Assembly: GCA_028713895.1 (NCBI GenBank)
Contig: JAQTNH010000001.1
Location: forward strand, 725,376 to 758,609
Length of the DNA: 33,234 bases
Source of the DNA: Candidatus Nanoarchaeia archaeon
GTDB taxonomy: Archaea; Nanobdellota; Nanobdellia; CSSed11-243R1
Direction of reading: 5' to 3'
The notes below the pieces were generated by a model. That model did no database searches. It worked only from the letters and a program-made list of their open reading frames with translations, and was not told the origin of the DNA. Each line of letters starts with the position of its first letter. Position 1 is the stretch's first letter. This document shows, in pieces, positions 12,701 to 17,873 of this stretch. Position numbers and translations under genes: made by a program.

Positions 12701-15700
12701 GGCTGTAAATATGACGCAACAAACCAGATTACGAACATAACAAACGGCAATCTTGTCAATTACGGGAACTTTACAGCAAATACCGGGACAGTCAACTTCG
12801 CTTCAAATGCAACTGTTGTCGGGATAAATGCAACATACCCCTTCTACAAGATGATTGTTCCTTCTGGCATAGAAGTAATACATAAAGATAACTTAGTTGC
12901 AAGCTCTGATGTGACCTTGAACGGAGAGCTGGATTCCGAAGCAGCTGGAAGCGCATCTTTTGACGGAACAGGAGATTACATCAATATGACAACAGACCCC
13001 ACAGCAGGACTGACTAATGTTACTGTCTCAGCATGGTTTAGATTCAACAATGATGGGGTAAGCAAAGGCATTGCGGGCGCATGGAGTTCTAATACTGACA
13101 TGTCAACCCTTCTTTTCACAGGCACCACTGATAACAAGCTTTATTTCAGAGTAGATACAACTACAGCATCTGCAGCAACATCAAGCGGAGGGAGCGTGCA
13201 GGACAACAAATGGCACCATGGTGTGGGCGTCTACAACTCAACACACGTGCTAGTTTACGTTGACGGGCAGCTTATAGGAACACCTGCAGCGCTTACAGGG
13301 ACAATCTCAAGCTCAACATATAAATACGAACTGGGCAGATATGGTCATGCTGACAGTACTTCACCAAACGGATATATAAATGACGTGAGAGTTTACAATC
13401 GTTCGCTTACTTCTGCGGAAATAGAACAATTATATAAAAACGATTTCACTGAAACAACAAACCTTGCGGGTTGGTGGAAGCTCAGCGATGCAACAGGAAC
13501 AACAGCGGTAGACTCAAGCGGGAAATCAAATACTGGGTATCTGCAGGGCAATGCTGGTTGGTATAATCCAAATGTCACCGCAGGAAGCATGACAATCAAT
13601 GCAGGCGGAGTTTACAATGCAACGAGCGGAGTGACTACAGTAACAAGCTACTTTGTTTCAGGCGTCAATTACGCATGGTACCAGGCAGGAACATTAACAC
13701 ATAACAACGGGACTGTAAACCTGACTTCGGCTTCAACATGGAGCATATACCAGGCAGGCACAGGCAATTTCTATGACTTGGTATTGGCTGCAACAGGAGG
13801 CACACATTATCTTAATTACCTCGCAAACAAAATAATTGTTGACCATGACCTTACAGTACAGGGCAGCGGGACTTATTATGCTTCAAGCAATTCTGCAACA
13901 AACAACTTTACGGTGCTTGGAAACGTTGTAATAAACGGAGGCACGCTTCACGGAGCAGGAGAAACAGCAACAAGTAATGCTACATTCGGCTCGCTTACAA
14001 TAAACTCAGGAGGAACATACAATGCGACAAACGGAAAAACAACCATCACCTCAGCAGATGCAGGCAATTATGCAATTTATGTGAACGGCGGAACATTTAC
14101 CAGGAATACAGGGCTTGTAAACCTTACTTCACCAGCATATCAGTGGCTCAGAGGGCTGACTGGCACAAATTCACTTTACAATCTGGATGCATATGGTTAT
14201 GCAAAAGTTTTCTTTAATACAAATATAACTGGAAACTTTACGTTATACGCAGCACAATTCAGAAGCTATAACGTGGGAGATTATCTTACTGTTGACGGCG
14301 ATGCTGTTGTAAAGAACGGGGCATACCTTGGTTATGAAGTTGCCCGCACAGGTAACTATTCTTTTGATTCGCTTACAGTAGACTCTGGAGCCACATTTAA
14401 TGCCACGAGCGGAATCACAAGAATTGCAGATTACATCTCGTTGAATGGAACATACGGATACACTGGCGGCTCAGTAAACATCAGCGGGACAAATACAAAG
14501 TTCGCGACTGCAAATAATGTCAAGCTTGAAAAAGTCACAAGCCCTCCAACAGATAGTGCATGGTATAAAAACATAACTTATTATGTCAATATAACTAACT
14601 TGACTGCAACAGGCGGATTTGGAGGAGATTACTTTAACATAACTTATACAGGAACAGAACCTATCAATGAATCAAGGCTGGCAATGTGGAAACATAACGG
14701 AACAGCATGGACGCAGACAGGCATAGTCAGCAATGGCACTGATACCACAAACAACTGGGTGTGGGCGAACATCTCAACATTCAGCATCTTTGCGCCGATG
14801 GAACGCCTTAATGTTGCGCCAAACATGACCTCGCTTGTGCTTAACTCAACATATGGCACCAACCTGACGACTGAGAACCTGACTGCTTATGCTGCTTCAA
14901 CTGATACAGACGCAGACAGTGTTACACATATTTACAATTGGTACAAGAACGGAGCGTCAATATCCCTGCTTAACATGCCGTTTGACAGCGATGATTCTGG
15001 CGGGGTAAATACAACAAAAGATTATTCAGGAAGAGGAAACCACGGGCAGCTGGGCAGTTCTGCAGATGGGGATGCAGCAGAGCCAACATGGACAAGTTCA
15101 GGAAAGGTTGGCGGGGCATACAGCTTTGACGGAACAACTGAATACATCAATATTTCTGATACTGTAATTAATACATCAAAACCATTGACTGCCAGCATGT
15201 GGGTAAACCCAGCAAGTTTGGGCGCAACAAAAACTATATTTGGATACAATGATGGAACCAATATTTTTGCAATAACAATAAGGAGCAGTAACGCTTATAG
15301 AATTACTTTGGATGGGGTTGCAATTATTAGTTCAGGAACAATTTCAACAGGCTGGACTCTTCTAACTGTAGTCATAAATGGGACAAATGGCATACTCTAT
15401 TTAAACGGGTCAAATGTAGGTAATATAAACTATGTTGCGACTGGAATAACTAAAGATGTTCTTATAGGCTCTGATATTTCTAGCTTTAATGGTTCAATTG
15501 ATGATGTAATGATTTACAACAGGTCGCTTACAGCAGGACAAGTAATGCAGAGATACCTTGACACAAAGGATGGATACTCAAGCAATTCCACAATACACAG
15601 CGACGAGACAACAACAGGAGAGAACTGGTCGGTTACTGTGACTCCAAATGACGGAGAAGCAGATGGCGTTTCAAACAATAGCAGCAATTTGACAATAATC

Positions 15701-16432
15701 AACACAGTTCCAGTAGTCAGCAGTGCTGCAGTAGTCCCAAGCACGATTGATTTGACGCCATGCGGAAACATCACTGTCAATTGCAGCGCAACTGTTGCAG
15801 ATTCAGACGGTTATACTGATTTACAAAATGTAAAAGCAACGCTTTTCAACAGCGACTTGACAAACAATGCCTGCACTGCAAATGCAACAAAGTGCTACCT
15901 GAACAGCAGCTGCATAAAGACGGACTGCGCAAGTACATCCTGCACTGCAAACTGCACTTTCATGGGCGTAAGACATTATGCGCTCGGAGGCAACTGGAAG
16001 TGCAATATTACCGTGAATGATACGGTCGGAGCCACAAAGTCAGCCGAGGCAAGCGCCACCATGAATAATCTTACTGCAATAAACATAAGTACAGGCATAA
16101 ATTTCAACAGCGTAGTTGTGAACACATACAGCAGCAACATAAGCTTCAATATACAGAACTGCGGAAATGTCGAGCTGGACACAATGCATAACGGGACACA
16201 GATGAATTGCGGCTTGGGGACAGTTGGCGTAAGCAACATATCCTACTCGTCTGCGCAGGCAAGCGGGTACAATGCGCTTACTTCTGCGCTTGCAACATTG
16301 AACATAAACATAACTAACACACTTAATGATACAACAAGCAGCAAAGACAGCTGGTGGAGACTGTTCATGCCTTTAGGCATGGTTGGAAACTGCACAGGAA
16401 ACACAACGTTTGTTTCAATAAGGAGCATCTAA
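749..16432 (+). CDS. Giant secreted multidomain surface glycoprotein (NosD beta-helix, LamG)
   Basis: One uninterrupted frame of about 5,227 codons; GTG 746, ATG 749, GTG 752 or ATG 770 could be the start, and none changes the domain picture. The N-terminus has a basic patch (MKRER) and a hydrophobic segment (residues ~14-36), acting as signal peptide or signal anchor. Then follow: a beta-rich region with three ANETNAT-type heptads (~235-255), ending in VYPVYIDPT (~482-490); propeller-like repeats with FVVTW/FVVAY motifs (~495-935); NosD-type beta-helix domains at ~938-1140, 1263-1560 (ending in the NosD-typical GGNYYDDY...DSDGDG...LPL) and 1565-1745; LamG-like domains near 1882-2095, 2136-2345, 3007-3195, 4069-4270 and 4739-4930; two copies of a >1,000-residue block (2389-3632, 3633-4688); and a Cys-rich Ig-like end (~4985-5227). 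N-X-S/T sequons are dense throughout. There is no C-terminal TM segment. Adhesin or cell-coat function is inferred. Confidence 0.85.
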   Translation: MVIKTPWMKRERVGTLIIRTILLIAAVFILFYASKVSGVFVSPQWEHVDAITADKNVEFITYDITFDEYKPDKCENGIYVSDGEDKVDFELIDSEYADGICMRATIKFKNEIYGVTEEAQADEESGTTTVEAPTETPADSEPAIDKGRGVQEELTGSERITITGQVSESVTGSFQAEEFKTYYIFYGSLSGEPVAPFKKGRAIVEETGEAKPLIITIPETEIPQIIAEPVIEAPANETNATANETNATINETNATVPLAEKVFSGNGFNGNFKKEINPDEMVSISFAEGVSLKFGITSINNKSLNTVNLTESENKIVYANVLDNISLEYVTSADSIKEIFVLNSAPGQTDDFVISEQMYVDKLSTVSVNPDAQIVYTDSKEKMSASAVLETQKTSGNFRTMADGIAPSSVLISALGSSIESIETTEDVDFNADFGTVFYIPAGKVYDSSNASTEITYKFMDRGGKIALDIIVDSAWLLDAARVYPVYIDPTITKFYALPETGWINDQQLGYQQQAFPAFYNAAGDFVVTWINYSGADGVTNALKAKQFNDFSTVNLTSEYDFTQCNEKRMPEVSTGIGNVNQIYITSTAASEAGGEILSVYTNGSDGAGTGNDVYMTWARPGDVSETINGESCTNGGAAAARPTVRMCDTTSGNQHIAYAAASTDGNRYGACWQEYMGSYPDWEIIFKLWDGTPTGINYQTQQVKPTGNNSCGTFCTGNESSASSQASADRDLTCVMDFQVNATNDFVICWVRYDGSVRYNGLCRTFNSTGYAKAAAFGYEATANSIRPSDLVWLDNDRFVVAYTEFSTPAKVMFSIYYANGTAIAADQTVNATGTLNKYWPSVARLENGNFIYVYQADFGGTNSYDILGALYYKNGTLANSTHFIMNENRTNSQTYPRVESRNGTNDYVVTYQSQNDSNWDGVRMRLFHEDISSISSCQNLTTANTLYTLTQNLTGNQSNGICIDIQANNIILNCSNYNITGIYPGASTKGININGNNTTVKNCGVGNYSTGIYLSSSSNSTVINNTLGNNSGYGIYLLSSLNNNLTNNSAFGSFASIQLDNSLNNVLTNNSFYSNSFYGLSLSYASNNIFTNNSVYNNLDSGIIFSFSDNNSFTNNNASFNSIWDFYSYVSLNNTVINQTINNVQSSFTYNGTIGLKSATAPAGGDATNYRNISKYLNITNDSAGAWIYINISYTASDVVNILDNSTLRIWKNATGGWSQNLNQVGALVSGVNTTSRYVYANISNFSSIFAPMGETTDVSVCRDLAMQSKAYTVTADINRVVSDGRTACISINANNVTFDCQNHNIDGNGIASAITSDSYNNSIIKNCRINHSSVGISFDYVTNSTIDNITTVSDMTEHCIDIFESNNTIVKNSNFTGLSGASSRCVYYPCAGYGNCYNNSAINNTLKNCGENGIYLEGGMSYVVEGNNVSGASNRGIYVGYAGIDTVYCNITRNNVTNSSIGIFVLNLLGGVWGNGNNSIWNNFLANNTINAQDNSTVTDFWNRTKTAGTNIIGGTYMGGNYYDDYTGGDSDGDGLGNVPHTISGSAGRSDSLPLTNNQIVNCRNITTANTVYTLTNNLIGNQSHGVCIEIKANNVTLNCAGYSITENVPGTTTGVNVQGYNTTTIKNCRVFNYTAGIHLNYSSNGTLTNNTLNLNTNYGIFIDLYSSNTSLANNTIYSNPSWGVYFYGLSNNNIFTNNNASFNGGGILLGASSNNILANNTVSLNAYDIYSFSSSNNIITNLTTDNVQSSFTYVGDFYLKSTTAPAGGDPVGYSNIGKYLNITNVTANPAWIYINISYLETDWGSNETSMRIFKSSSDGWNQKLNLTGTLVSGVNTTANYVYANISNFSSVFAPLEVINIAPTHSTPFSGAHARPSTDMVSYWRLDGNAYDDKFANNGTVSGATVTYEGRVGKAYSFDGSNDFINISSISPPTGANPRTMCAWIKPTSTTARGMIESYGNNVVDQKWDFEINGWNVAQNGRLVVHIWDSGIATTSTPITPDVWQFVCAVYSGGTLQNGVSLYYNGVAQGTQDAGGGTTYTWTRTPNTGSANFAIGQRKPADAGPFNGTIDEVMIYNRNLSAAAIQELYNSTAGPANVSAEGDLACSMNGSADADGDTLIPVYRWYYNDISYSRLIMPFNNNVSSVTANKVRDYSVYQNNGTLGGGTAANAPVWTTSGKIGGAYVFDGTNDYINLGSGAGLAVTADSFTFEAWANTKEITASEYGYIMGKAGWDMGIGRYGAQYFFYLYNSSNSFFSVWSGAISADTWYHVAGVYDASQSKIYIYLNGALKESVSFVGSPRSYSAQTYIGTPTAAGLYFNGTIDEARIYNRSLNAEEVLEHYRENYDFVSDSQTNVGENWTCEAIPTDGMDDAAAKNATDLLLQKDPCYITTTVTLTGNLVCENDLTVTSTGKLNTAAYNVTVVGQLNASGSLNATGATVLNTTGNTYIYSGATLGSATWTGSSYFDSLTINSGGIYTSSNGTTKFSDNITVNSGGAFNIANNAILNITANFTHSSGATTGMGLGSTIHVYGKVVTDTGYDPQTSDIIMYNGSEISPVSQFQNNFAYHLIIPEGATVRKTGTYVSVDGTVEINGTLAFISGNDQLVTWYISSIASFIMGPNANVTTIVLNAVGNTAVPTSTWSRFILGNGGTATLYGNLTLVYPGSSSGIGHWSAAAASILNMSGYTVNVTNGQSFYLGSTGAGYVWIEGGKLLVSNILGVSIDGSYIWDIGAGQISAGAFNISRAYVNLTSTTVNVTNRFYVNATFIGGNGQHTLGWLDITSTGSYNATTGTTTINSKDGSSYALKNAGTFTHNNGLVNITGGASGWVLVDMGGTGAGKDFYNLEDATPAYIYLYSNVQVLNNFQHTGAGKLISGSTQYRNFTVGGLATITAGRIGTRSDDPGYSPGYMTFGSLLINSGGRYDATHLITNITAGNIINYGIFTCNTGTVNFASNGTVVGINATYPFYKLAVEAGAKVTHKDSLIASSDVNLNGELDSKAAGGLLFDGTGDYINTTSFPLSGSVLSYSFWANTSLVGYYQTFMGDNAQANGAGFIFMYRDSNTNDLSYQYATGSSAVAATASNFFAGYDKKWIYVTVVADYTNKYIAFYRNGDLFYNYTTANTMLFPSADRVKYIGAYSTTLHRIYNGMLSDVRLYNASLSSAEIGQIYENSPVSSTDLQGLWKLNEGSGSVAADTSGKSRTGTVNGDLLWFSPNVTAGSMAINAGGVYNATSGTTNITKSNAATDYSLYRTGTLTHNNGKFLFSKDGSQTYTYVTGGTFYALEINSPGVSQYFKTDTTILGALDIISGALDTRDSWASTSEHSLTVTGAATITGGIYAHNNNGGADKNQTFGALIVNSGATYDATSQITTITSKTTGDIAVNLNSGAIITHNNGKFKIQSTAFTYNEFQNFLYDLEINASGAGGAGEVYYGRYGSTTTIAHDLTLDDARWLRGYNAADSLIVNNNVVVTEGSLDGSTGAQTYGNLTVNSAGTLSATTGVTTIGNFIFLNGTYTYNGGSINISGTNTKFATASGVKLEKVTSPPADPIGNHSIGYFVNITNLTATGGFGNNYFNITYNDADALRESTLEMWKHDGSNWVQTGITSTGVDTTNNWVWANISTFSIFGLLEDSACHITTEFTLNSNLACSNGMNITSTGILHTAGYNVTVVGTLNDSGVLNATGATVLNVTGGALVYPDATFGSASWTGNSWIGYITIDNGTYTATSGVTNITSRDAATNYAFAKFDPSTFSNNSGTFVFSDRANQQRIRTQSDQTFNYVIIDKGTQELQLYTNDLLARNITVVSGEIETTGNAAVNYYITATGDVLVQNTGTIQGRTNSHTFGSLTINSGGTYNATSGTTTITSESAGSYAIQSAGTFTHNNGLLKITTADTYITMGGTGAGKDLYNFEDAASSYIYVVSNLHVLNYLNKTGAGNLISMGGQYNNLTVDGTAYISGGRIGWYATNPLYTFGYMTFGSLYIGSGCKYDATNQITNITNGNLVNYGNFTANTGTVNFASNATVVGINATYPFYKMIVPSGIEVIHKDNLVASSDVTLNGELDSEAAGSASFDGTGDYINMTTDPTAGLTNVTVSAWFRFNNDGVSKGIAGAWSSNTDMSTLLFTGTTDNKLYFRVDTTTASAATSSGGSVQDNKWHHGVGVYNSTHVLVYVDGQLIGTPAALTGTISSSTYKYELGRYGHADSTSPNGYINDVRVYNRSLTSAEIEQLYKNDFTETTNLAGWWKLSDATGTTAVDSSGKSNTGYLQGNAGWYNPNVTAGSMTINAGGVYNATSGVTTVTSYFVSGVNYAWYQAGTLTHNNGTVNLTSASTWSIYQAGTGNFYDLVLAATGGTHYLNYLANKIIVDHDLTVQGSGTYYASSNSATNNFTVLGNVVINGGTLHGAGETATSNATFGSLTINSGGTYNATNGKTTITSADAGNYAIYVNGGTFTRNTGLVNLTSPAYQWLRGLTGTNSLYNLDAYGYAKVFFNTNITGNFTLYAAQFRSYNVGDYLTVDGDAVVKNGAYLGYEVARTGNYSFDSLTVDSGATFNATSGITRIADYISLNGTYGYTGGSVNISGTNTKFATANNVKLEKVTSPPTDSAWYKNITYYVNITNLTATGGFGGDYFNITYTGTEPINESRLAMWKHNGTAWTQTGIVSNGTDTTNNWVWANISTFSIFAPMERLNVAPNMTSLVLNSTYGTNLTTENLTAYAASTDTDADSVTHIYNWYKNGASISLLNMPFDSDDSGGVNTTKDYSGRGNHGQLGSSADGDAAEPTWTSSGKVGGAYSFDGTTEYINISDTVINTSKPLTASMWVNPASLGATKTIFGYNDGTNIFAITIRSSNAYRITLDGVAIISSGTISTGWTLLTVVINGTNGILYLNGSNVGNINYVATGITKDVLIGSDISSFNGSIDDVMIYNRSLTAGQVMQRYLDTKDGYSSNSTIHSDETTTGENWSVTVTPNDGEADGVSNNSSNLTIINTVPVVSSAAVVPSTIDLTPCGNITVNCSATVADSDGYTDLQNVKATLFNSDLTNNACTANATKCYLNSSCIKTDCASTSCTANCTFMGVRHYALGGNWKCNITVNDTVGATKSAEASATMNNLTAINISTGINFNSVVVNTYSSNISFNIQNCGNVELDTMHNGTQMNCGLGTVGVSNISYSSAQASGYNALTSALATLNINITNTLNDTTSSKDSWWRLFMPLGMVGNCTGNTTFVSIRSI
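1451..1513 (+). repeat. Three tandem heptapeptide repeats (ANETNAT, ANETNAT, INETNAT)
   Basis: Three back-to-back 21-nt units encode two N-glycosylation sequons each (NET, NAT). The units use different synonymous codons, so selection on the peptide, rather than recent slippage, keeps them alike. They sit between an acidic/proline-rich stretch and a folded beta region and look like a glycosylated linker. Confidence 0.8.
3560..4165 (+). other. NosD-type right-handed beta-helix domain 1
   Basis: Within the giant protein (residues ~938-1140). It opens with SCQNLTTANTLYTLTQNL and ICIDIQANNIILNC, then runs into repeats of about 22-24 residues with the pattern G-I/S-x-L-S-x-S-x-N-N-x-L/F-T-N-N-S, typical of NosD/CASH parallel beta-helices. 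The opening is closely repeated at 5441 and more loosely at 4535. Confidence 0.8.
4535..5430 (+). other. NosD-type right-handed beta-helix domain 2
   Basis: Residues ~1263-1560 of the giant protein. It begins VCRDLAMQSKAYTV and ACISINANNVTFDC, and closes with GGNYYDDYTGGDSDGDGLG and a later SDSLPL. That closing matches the characteristic end of NosD-family proteins (GGN-Y-W-x-D-Y, D-x-DGDG, D-x-PL). It is the only one of the three helices here that keeps the full family ending. Confidence 0.8.
5441..5985 (+). other. NosD-type right-handed beta-helix domain 3
   Basis: Residues ~1565-1745. Its opening (NCRNITTANTVYTLTNNL, then VCIEIKANNVTLNC) mirrors domain 1, and the same N-N-x-x-x-N-N-T/S coil repeats follow. 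Both domains are followed by the same sequon-rich module, containing NVQSSFTY, AGGD, ANISNFSS and FAP (4170-4515 after domain 1, 5993-6335 after domain 3), so helix plus module were duplicated as a unit. Confidence 0.8.
6394..7780 (+). other. Tandem LamG-like (concanavalin A-fold) domains 1 and 2
   Basis: Two LamG-like jelly-roll domains (residues ~1882-2095 and ~2136-2345). Each has the family's series of motifs: a start such as MVSYWRLDGN or LIMPFNNN, a D-x-S-x-x-x-N-x-G-T strand, an YSFDGSNDFINI-type strand, a W-central AWIKP/AWANT strand, and an ending in FNGTIDEVMIYNRNLS or FNGTIDEARIYNRSLN. This fold is known for binding glycans or matrix ligands; ligand and calcium use here are unknown. 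Confidence 0.8.
7913..11644 (+). repeat. Long intragenic repeat block, copy 1
   Basis: About 1,244 codons, opening with CYITTTVTLTGNL and closing with the LEKVTSPP...NNWVWANISTFSIF module. It contains many short beta-strand repeats of the type FGSLxINSGGxYxATSGxTxI, paired with GTFTHNNGxVNI, plus LamG-like domain 3 (~9766-10330). Corresponding strings recur in the same order in copy 2, with long near-identical DNA stretches, for example 9626-9664 against 12810-12848. Confidence 0.85.
11645..14812 (+). repeat. Long intragenic repeat block, copy 2
   Basis: About 1,056 codons, opening with CHITTEFTLNSNL and closing with the same LEKVTSPP...NNWVWANISTFSIF module as copy 1. It includes LamG-like domain 4 (~12955-13560) and the GGTYNATSGTTTITS strand repeats. 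It is shorter than copy 1 by roughly 190 codons, so some subrepeats were gained or lost after the duplication. DNA around 13568-13630 is close to that at 10398-10460, pointing to a fairly recent event or to gene conversion. Confidence 0.85.
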
Positions 16433-16728
16433 TATTTCTTGATTTTTGATTTCCACGGCAGGAAAACAAAGTAGACAAGAGAGCCTATTGTGAGAGCATA
16501 AACTCCCATCAGGAAATAGCCTATGTTTCGGGATGCGTAAGTCGCAACTGATATGCTGCCTGCGCTTGGAAGTATTGATGTCCTAAAACTTGTGAACGTA
16601 TAGAGAAGCCCCATAAGTACAAATACCGCAGCTATTACCGCAGCAGACATTGCTACAGCCACACGGCGCTCAAGATTGTCAGGATAAACTCCCAAAACTT
16701 GGTTTATTTTTGCTGATACCTCATCCAT
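16429..16728 (-). CDS. Small two-TM membrane protein of unknown function
   Basis: The 99-residue protein starts at the ATG at 16728 (MDEVSAKINQVLG). A minus-strand TTTATTAA at 16750-16757 lies 25-27 nt upstream, consistent with a leaderless transcript; a TTG at 16743 would be too close to that box. A cytoplasmic-looking N-terminus of about 25 residues with a YPDNLERR patch is followed by two hydrophobic helices (VAVAMSAAVIAAVFVLMGLLY and IGYFLMGVYALTIGSLVYFVF) separated by a short polar loop, and a basic end (KSKIKKY). The gene is convergent with the giant gene and overlaps its stop by 4 nt (16429-16432). I recognise no family. Confidence 0.65.
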   Translation of the reverse strand: MDEVSAKINQVLGVYPDNLERRVAVAMSAAVIAAVFVLMGLLYTFTSFRTSILPSAGSISVATYASRNIGYFLMGVYALTIGSLVYFVFLPWKSKIKKY

Positions 16729-16749
16729 GTATCTATGAAACAAGTATTA

Positions 16750-16757
16750 GTTAATAA
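16750..16757 (-). promoter_or_regulatory. TATA box for the small two-TM protein gene
   Basis: TTTATTAA on the minus strand, centred about 25 nt upstream of the ATG at 16728. The spacing is that of archaeal leaderless promoters. Confidence 0.45.
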
Positions 16758-16762
16758 ACATA

Positions 16763-16848
16763 ATGTCGGAAGCTAACCGCCTTTTCTTTCTCGCTGAGAA
16801 AGAAAATGTAGGCTGCCAAAAGAAAGAGCATAATTATGTCGGAAGCTA
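16763..16848. repeat. Hairpin-bearing repeat element, copy 1
   Basis: The direct repeat ATGTCGGAAGCTA (16763-16775 and 16836-16848, both preceded by CATAAT) flanks a perfect hairpin (stem 16782-16792 with 16796-16806, 11 bp, 3-nt loop). A 22-nt string at 16805-16826 (AATGTAGGCTGCCAAAAGAAAG) has only three mismatches to 20963-20984. Both copies also share GCTAACC at the start of the hairpin region. It lies between the small membrane protein gene and MBF1. I see no ORF in it. Confidence 0.55.
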
Positions 16849-16900
16849 GAGATTCGTCACCACCCTAAGGTTCAGCGCTCATGAGCTTCTTCATCCAAAA

Positions 16901-16928
16901 GATTAATTAATTTACTGGCTTTTAAGCC
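16901..16928 (+). promoter_or_regulatory. Promoter of the MBF1 gene, with palindrome before the start
   Basis: GATTAATTAA at 16901-16910, preceded by the purine-rich CCAAAA (possible BRE), is centred about 27 nt upstream of the ATG at 16934, as in leaderless archaeal genes. Between box and start lies the perfect 12-bp palindrome GGCTTTTAAGCC (16917-16928), which would cover the transcription start region and could be a repressor site. Confidence 0.5.
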
Positions 16929-16933
16929 TGTTG

Positions 16934-17404
16934 ATGGTAAACTGCGAAGTTTGCGGAAAAGCAACTGAAGAAATCTATCGGGCCGAGATAGAAGGAACCC
17001 AGATGGATGCGTGCGCCAAATGCGCCCGCTTCGGCAAAGTCCTTTATACGCCTGCAAAAATAAGCCTTTCTTCCAAAGAAAGCCTTAAGGGGAAGAAGGC
17101 TGAAAAAGAGGAGCCTGAGCAGAAAATTGTTGATAATTACGCAAAGATTGTGCGGAAGATTCGCGAGAAGCTTGGTTTGACGCAGGAAGAGTTTGCAAAG
17201 AAGATAAATGAAAAAGAGAGCCTGATGAAAGGCATTGAAAGCGGAAAAACAATCCCCTCATTTGATTTGGCAGGCAAGCTTGAGAAGATGTTCAATGTTG
17301 TCCTTATAGAAACTGTCGAGGAAGAAAAAGCAGATACTGGAAGCAGCGGCTCAAAAGATTTCACGCTCGGGGACATGATTACGATAAAAAGCAGGAAAAA
17401 ATAA
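16934..17404 (+). CDS. mbf1: Multiprotein bridging factor 1 (MBF1-like transcription factor)
   Basis: The 156-residue protein has the archaeal MBF1 plan. An N-terminal zinc ribbon (CEVCG at residues ~4-8 and CAKC ~26-29) is followed by a charged linker and a Cro/C1-type helix-turn-helix (~60-115: KIREKLGLTQEEFAKKIN, ESLMKGIESGKTIPS, LAGKLEKMFNV). The ATG at 16934 is preferred over the TTG at 16931 because it suits the TATA spacing. MBF1 in archaea has been linked to transcription and to the translating ribosome; its role here follows from family membership only. The C-terminal segment FTLGDMITIKSRKK is typical of the archaeal family. Confidence 0.9.
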   Translation: MVNCEVCGKATEEIYRAEIEGTQMDACAKCARFGKVLYTPAKISLSSKESLKGKKAEKEEPEQKIVDNYAKIVRKIREKLGLTQEEFAKKINEKESLMKGIESGKTIPSFDLAGKLEKMFNVVLIETVEEEKADTGSSGSKDFTLGDMITIKSRKK

Positions 17405-17417
17405 ATCTCTGGGCGAG

Positions 17418-17873
17418 CTAAACCTTTGTTGGATTCACTGCTTTGACAATCTCATCCCTGATTTTTTTGAAATCTGCCTTATGGAATAGTTCTCTGCATC
17501 TCAGTATGAAGTCCTTTACTTTGTTGAAATCTTCGACCTTAAATTCTCGGTCAACGTAGTACTGCGCATTTTTCCTGTTGCCTTTTAGGTCTTTTACAAA
17601 ATTTATTTCTGAATCAGAAAACCCAAAGAAGCTCATCAGCACGATTGAGCATTCATGAATTTCGCACTTAACCCCTGCCTTCTGTAACAATGCGTATACA
17701 GAATCATAGCATGCATAGTAGAGTCCTACTGCTTTCCAGTCGTTTGTTTTTGAAGTGCTGGCCATGCTTAGCGAGTTGTCGGCCTTGACAAAGTAGTCTT
17801 CTGCCATATTCTGATTGGGTTCAACTATGATTATCCCGCTTTTCTGCTTCTTGCACCATTCAAGCTGGTCCAT
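17418..17873 (-). CDS. HEPN-domain protein, likely RNase toxin of a HEPN/MNT pair
   Basis: The start is ATG 17873: it has a strong GGAGG (17881-17885) 7 nt upstream, inside the end of the antitoxin gene, and overlaps that gene by 14 nt. The 151-residue helical protein carries the HEPN signature near its end, RCRELFH (R125-x5-H131), the R-x4-6-H motif that forms the RNase site in active HEPN toxins. It also has the RNxAQYYVDREF stretch (~100-111) common in HEPN partners of MNT proteins. The catalytic motif is intact, so it may be active. The upstream MNT protein is its expected antitoxin, known in related systems to inactivate HEPN toxins by nucleotidylation. Confidence 0.8.
   Translation of the reverse strand: MDQLEWCKKQKSGIIIVEPNQNMAEDYFVKADNSLSMASTSKTNDWKAVGLYYACYDSVYALLQKAGVKCEIHECSIVLMSFFGFSDSEINFVKDLKGNRKNAQYYVDREFKVEDFNKVKDFILRCRELFHKADFKKIRDEIVKAVNPTKV

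Noticed and set aside
7913-14812. Could the regular repeats be a CRISPR array or satellite DNA?
   Set aside because: The repeats vary at synonymous positions, keep the reading frame over 15 kb and make regular beta-strand peptides; there are no constant repeat/spacer lengths.
16429-16432. A frameshift that would join the giant protein to the TM helices encoded after it
   Set aside because: The downstream TM protein is encoded on the opposite strand with its own promoter, so it cannot be a lost C-terminal anchor.
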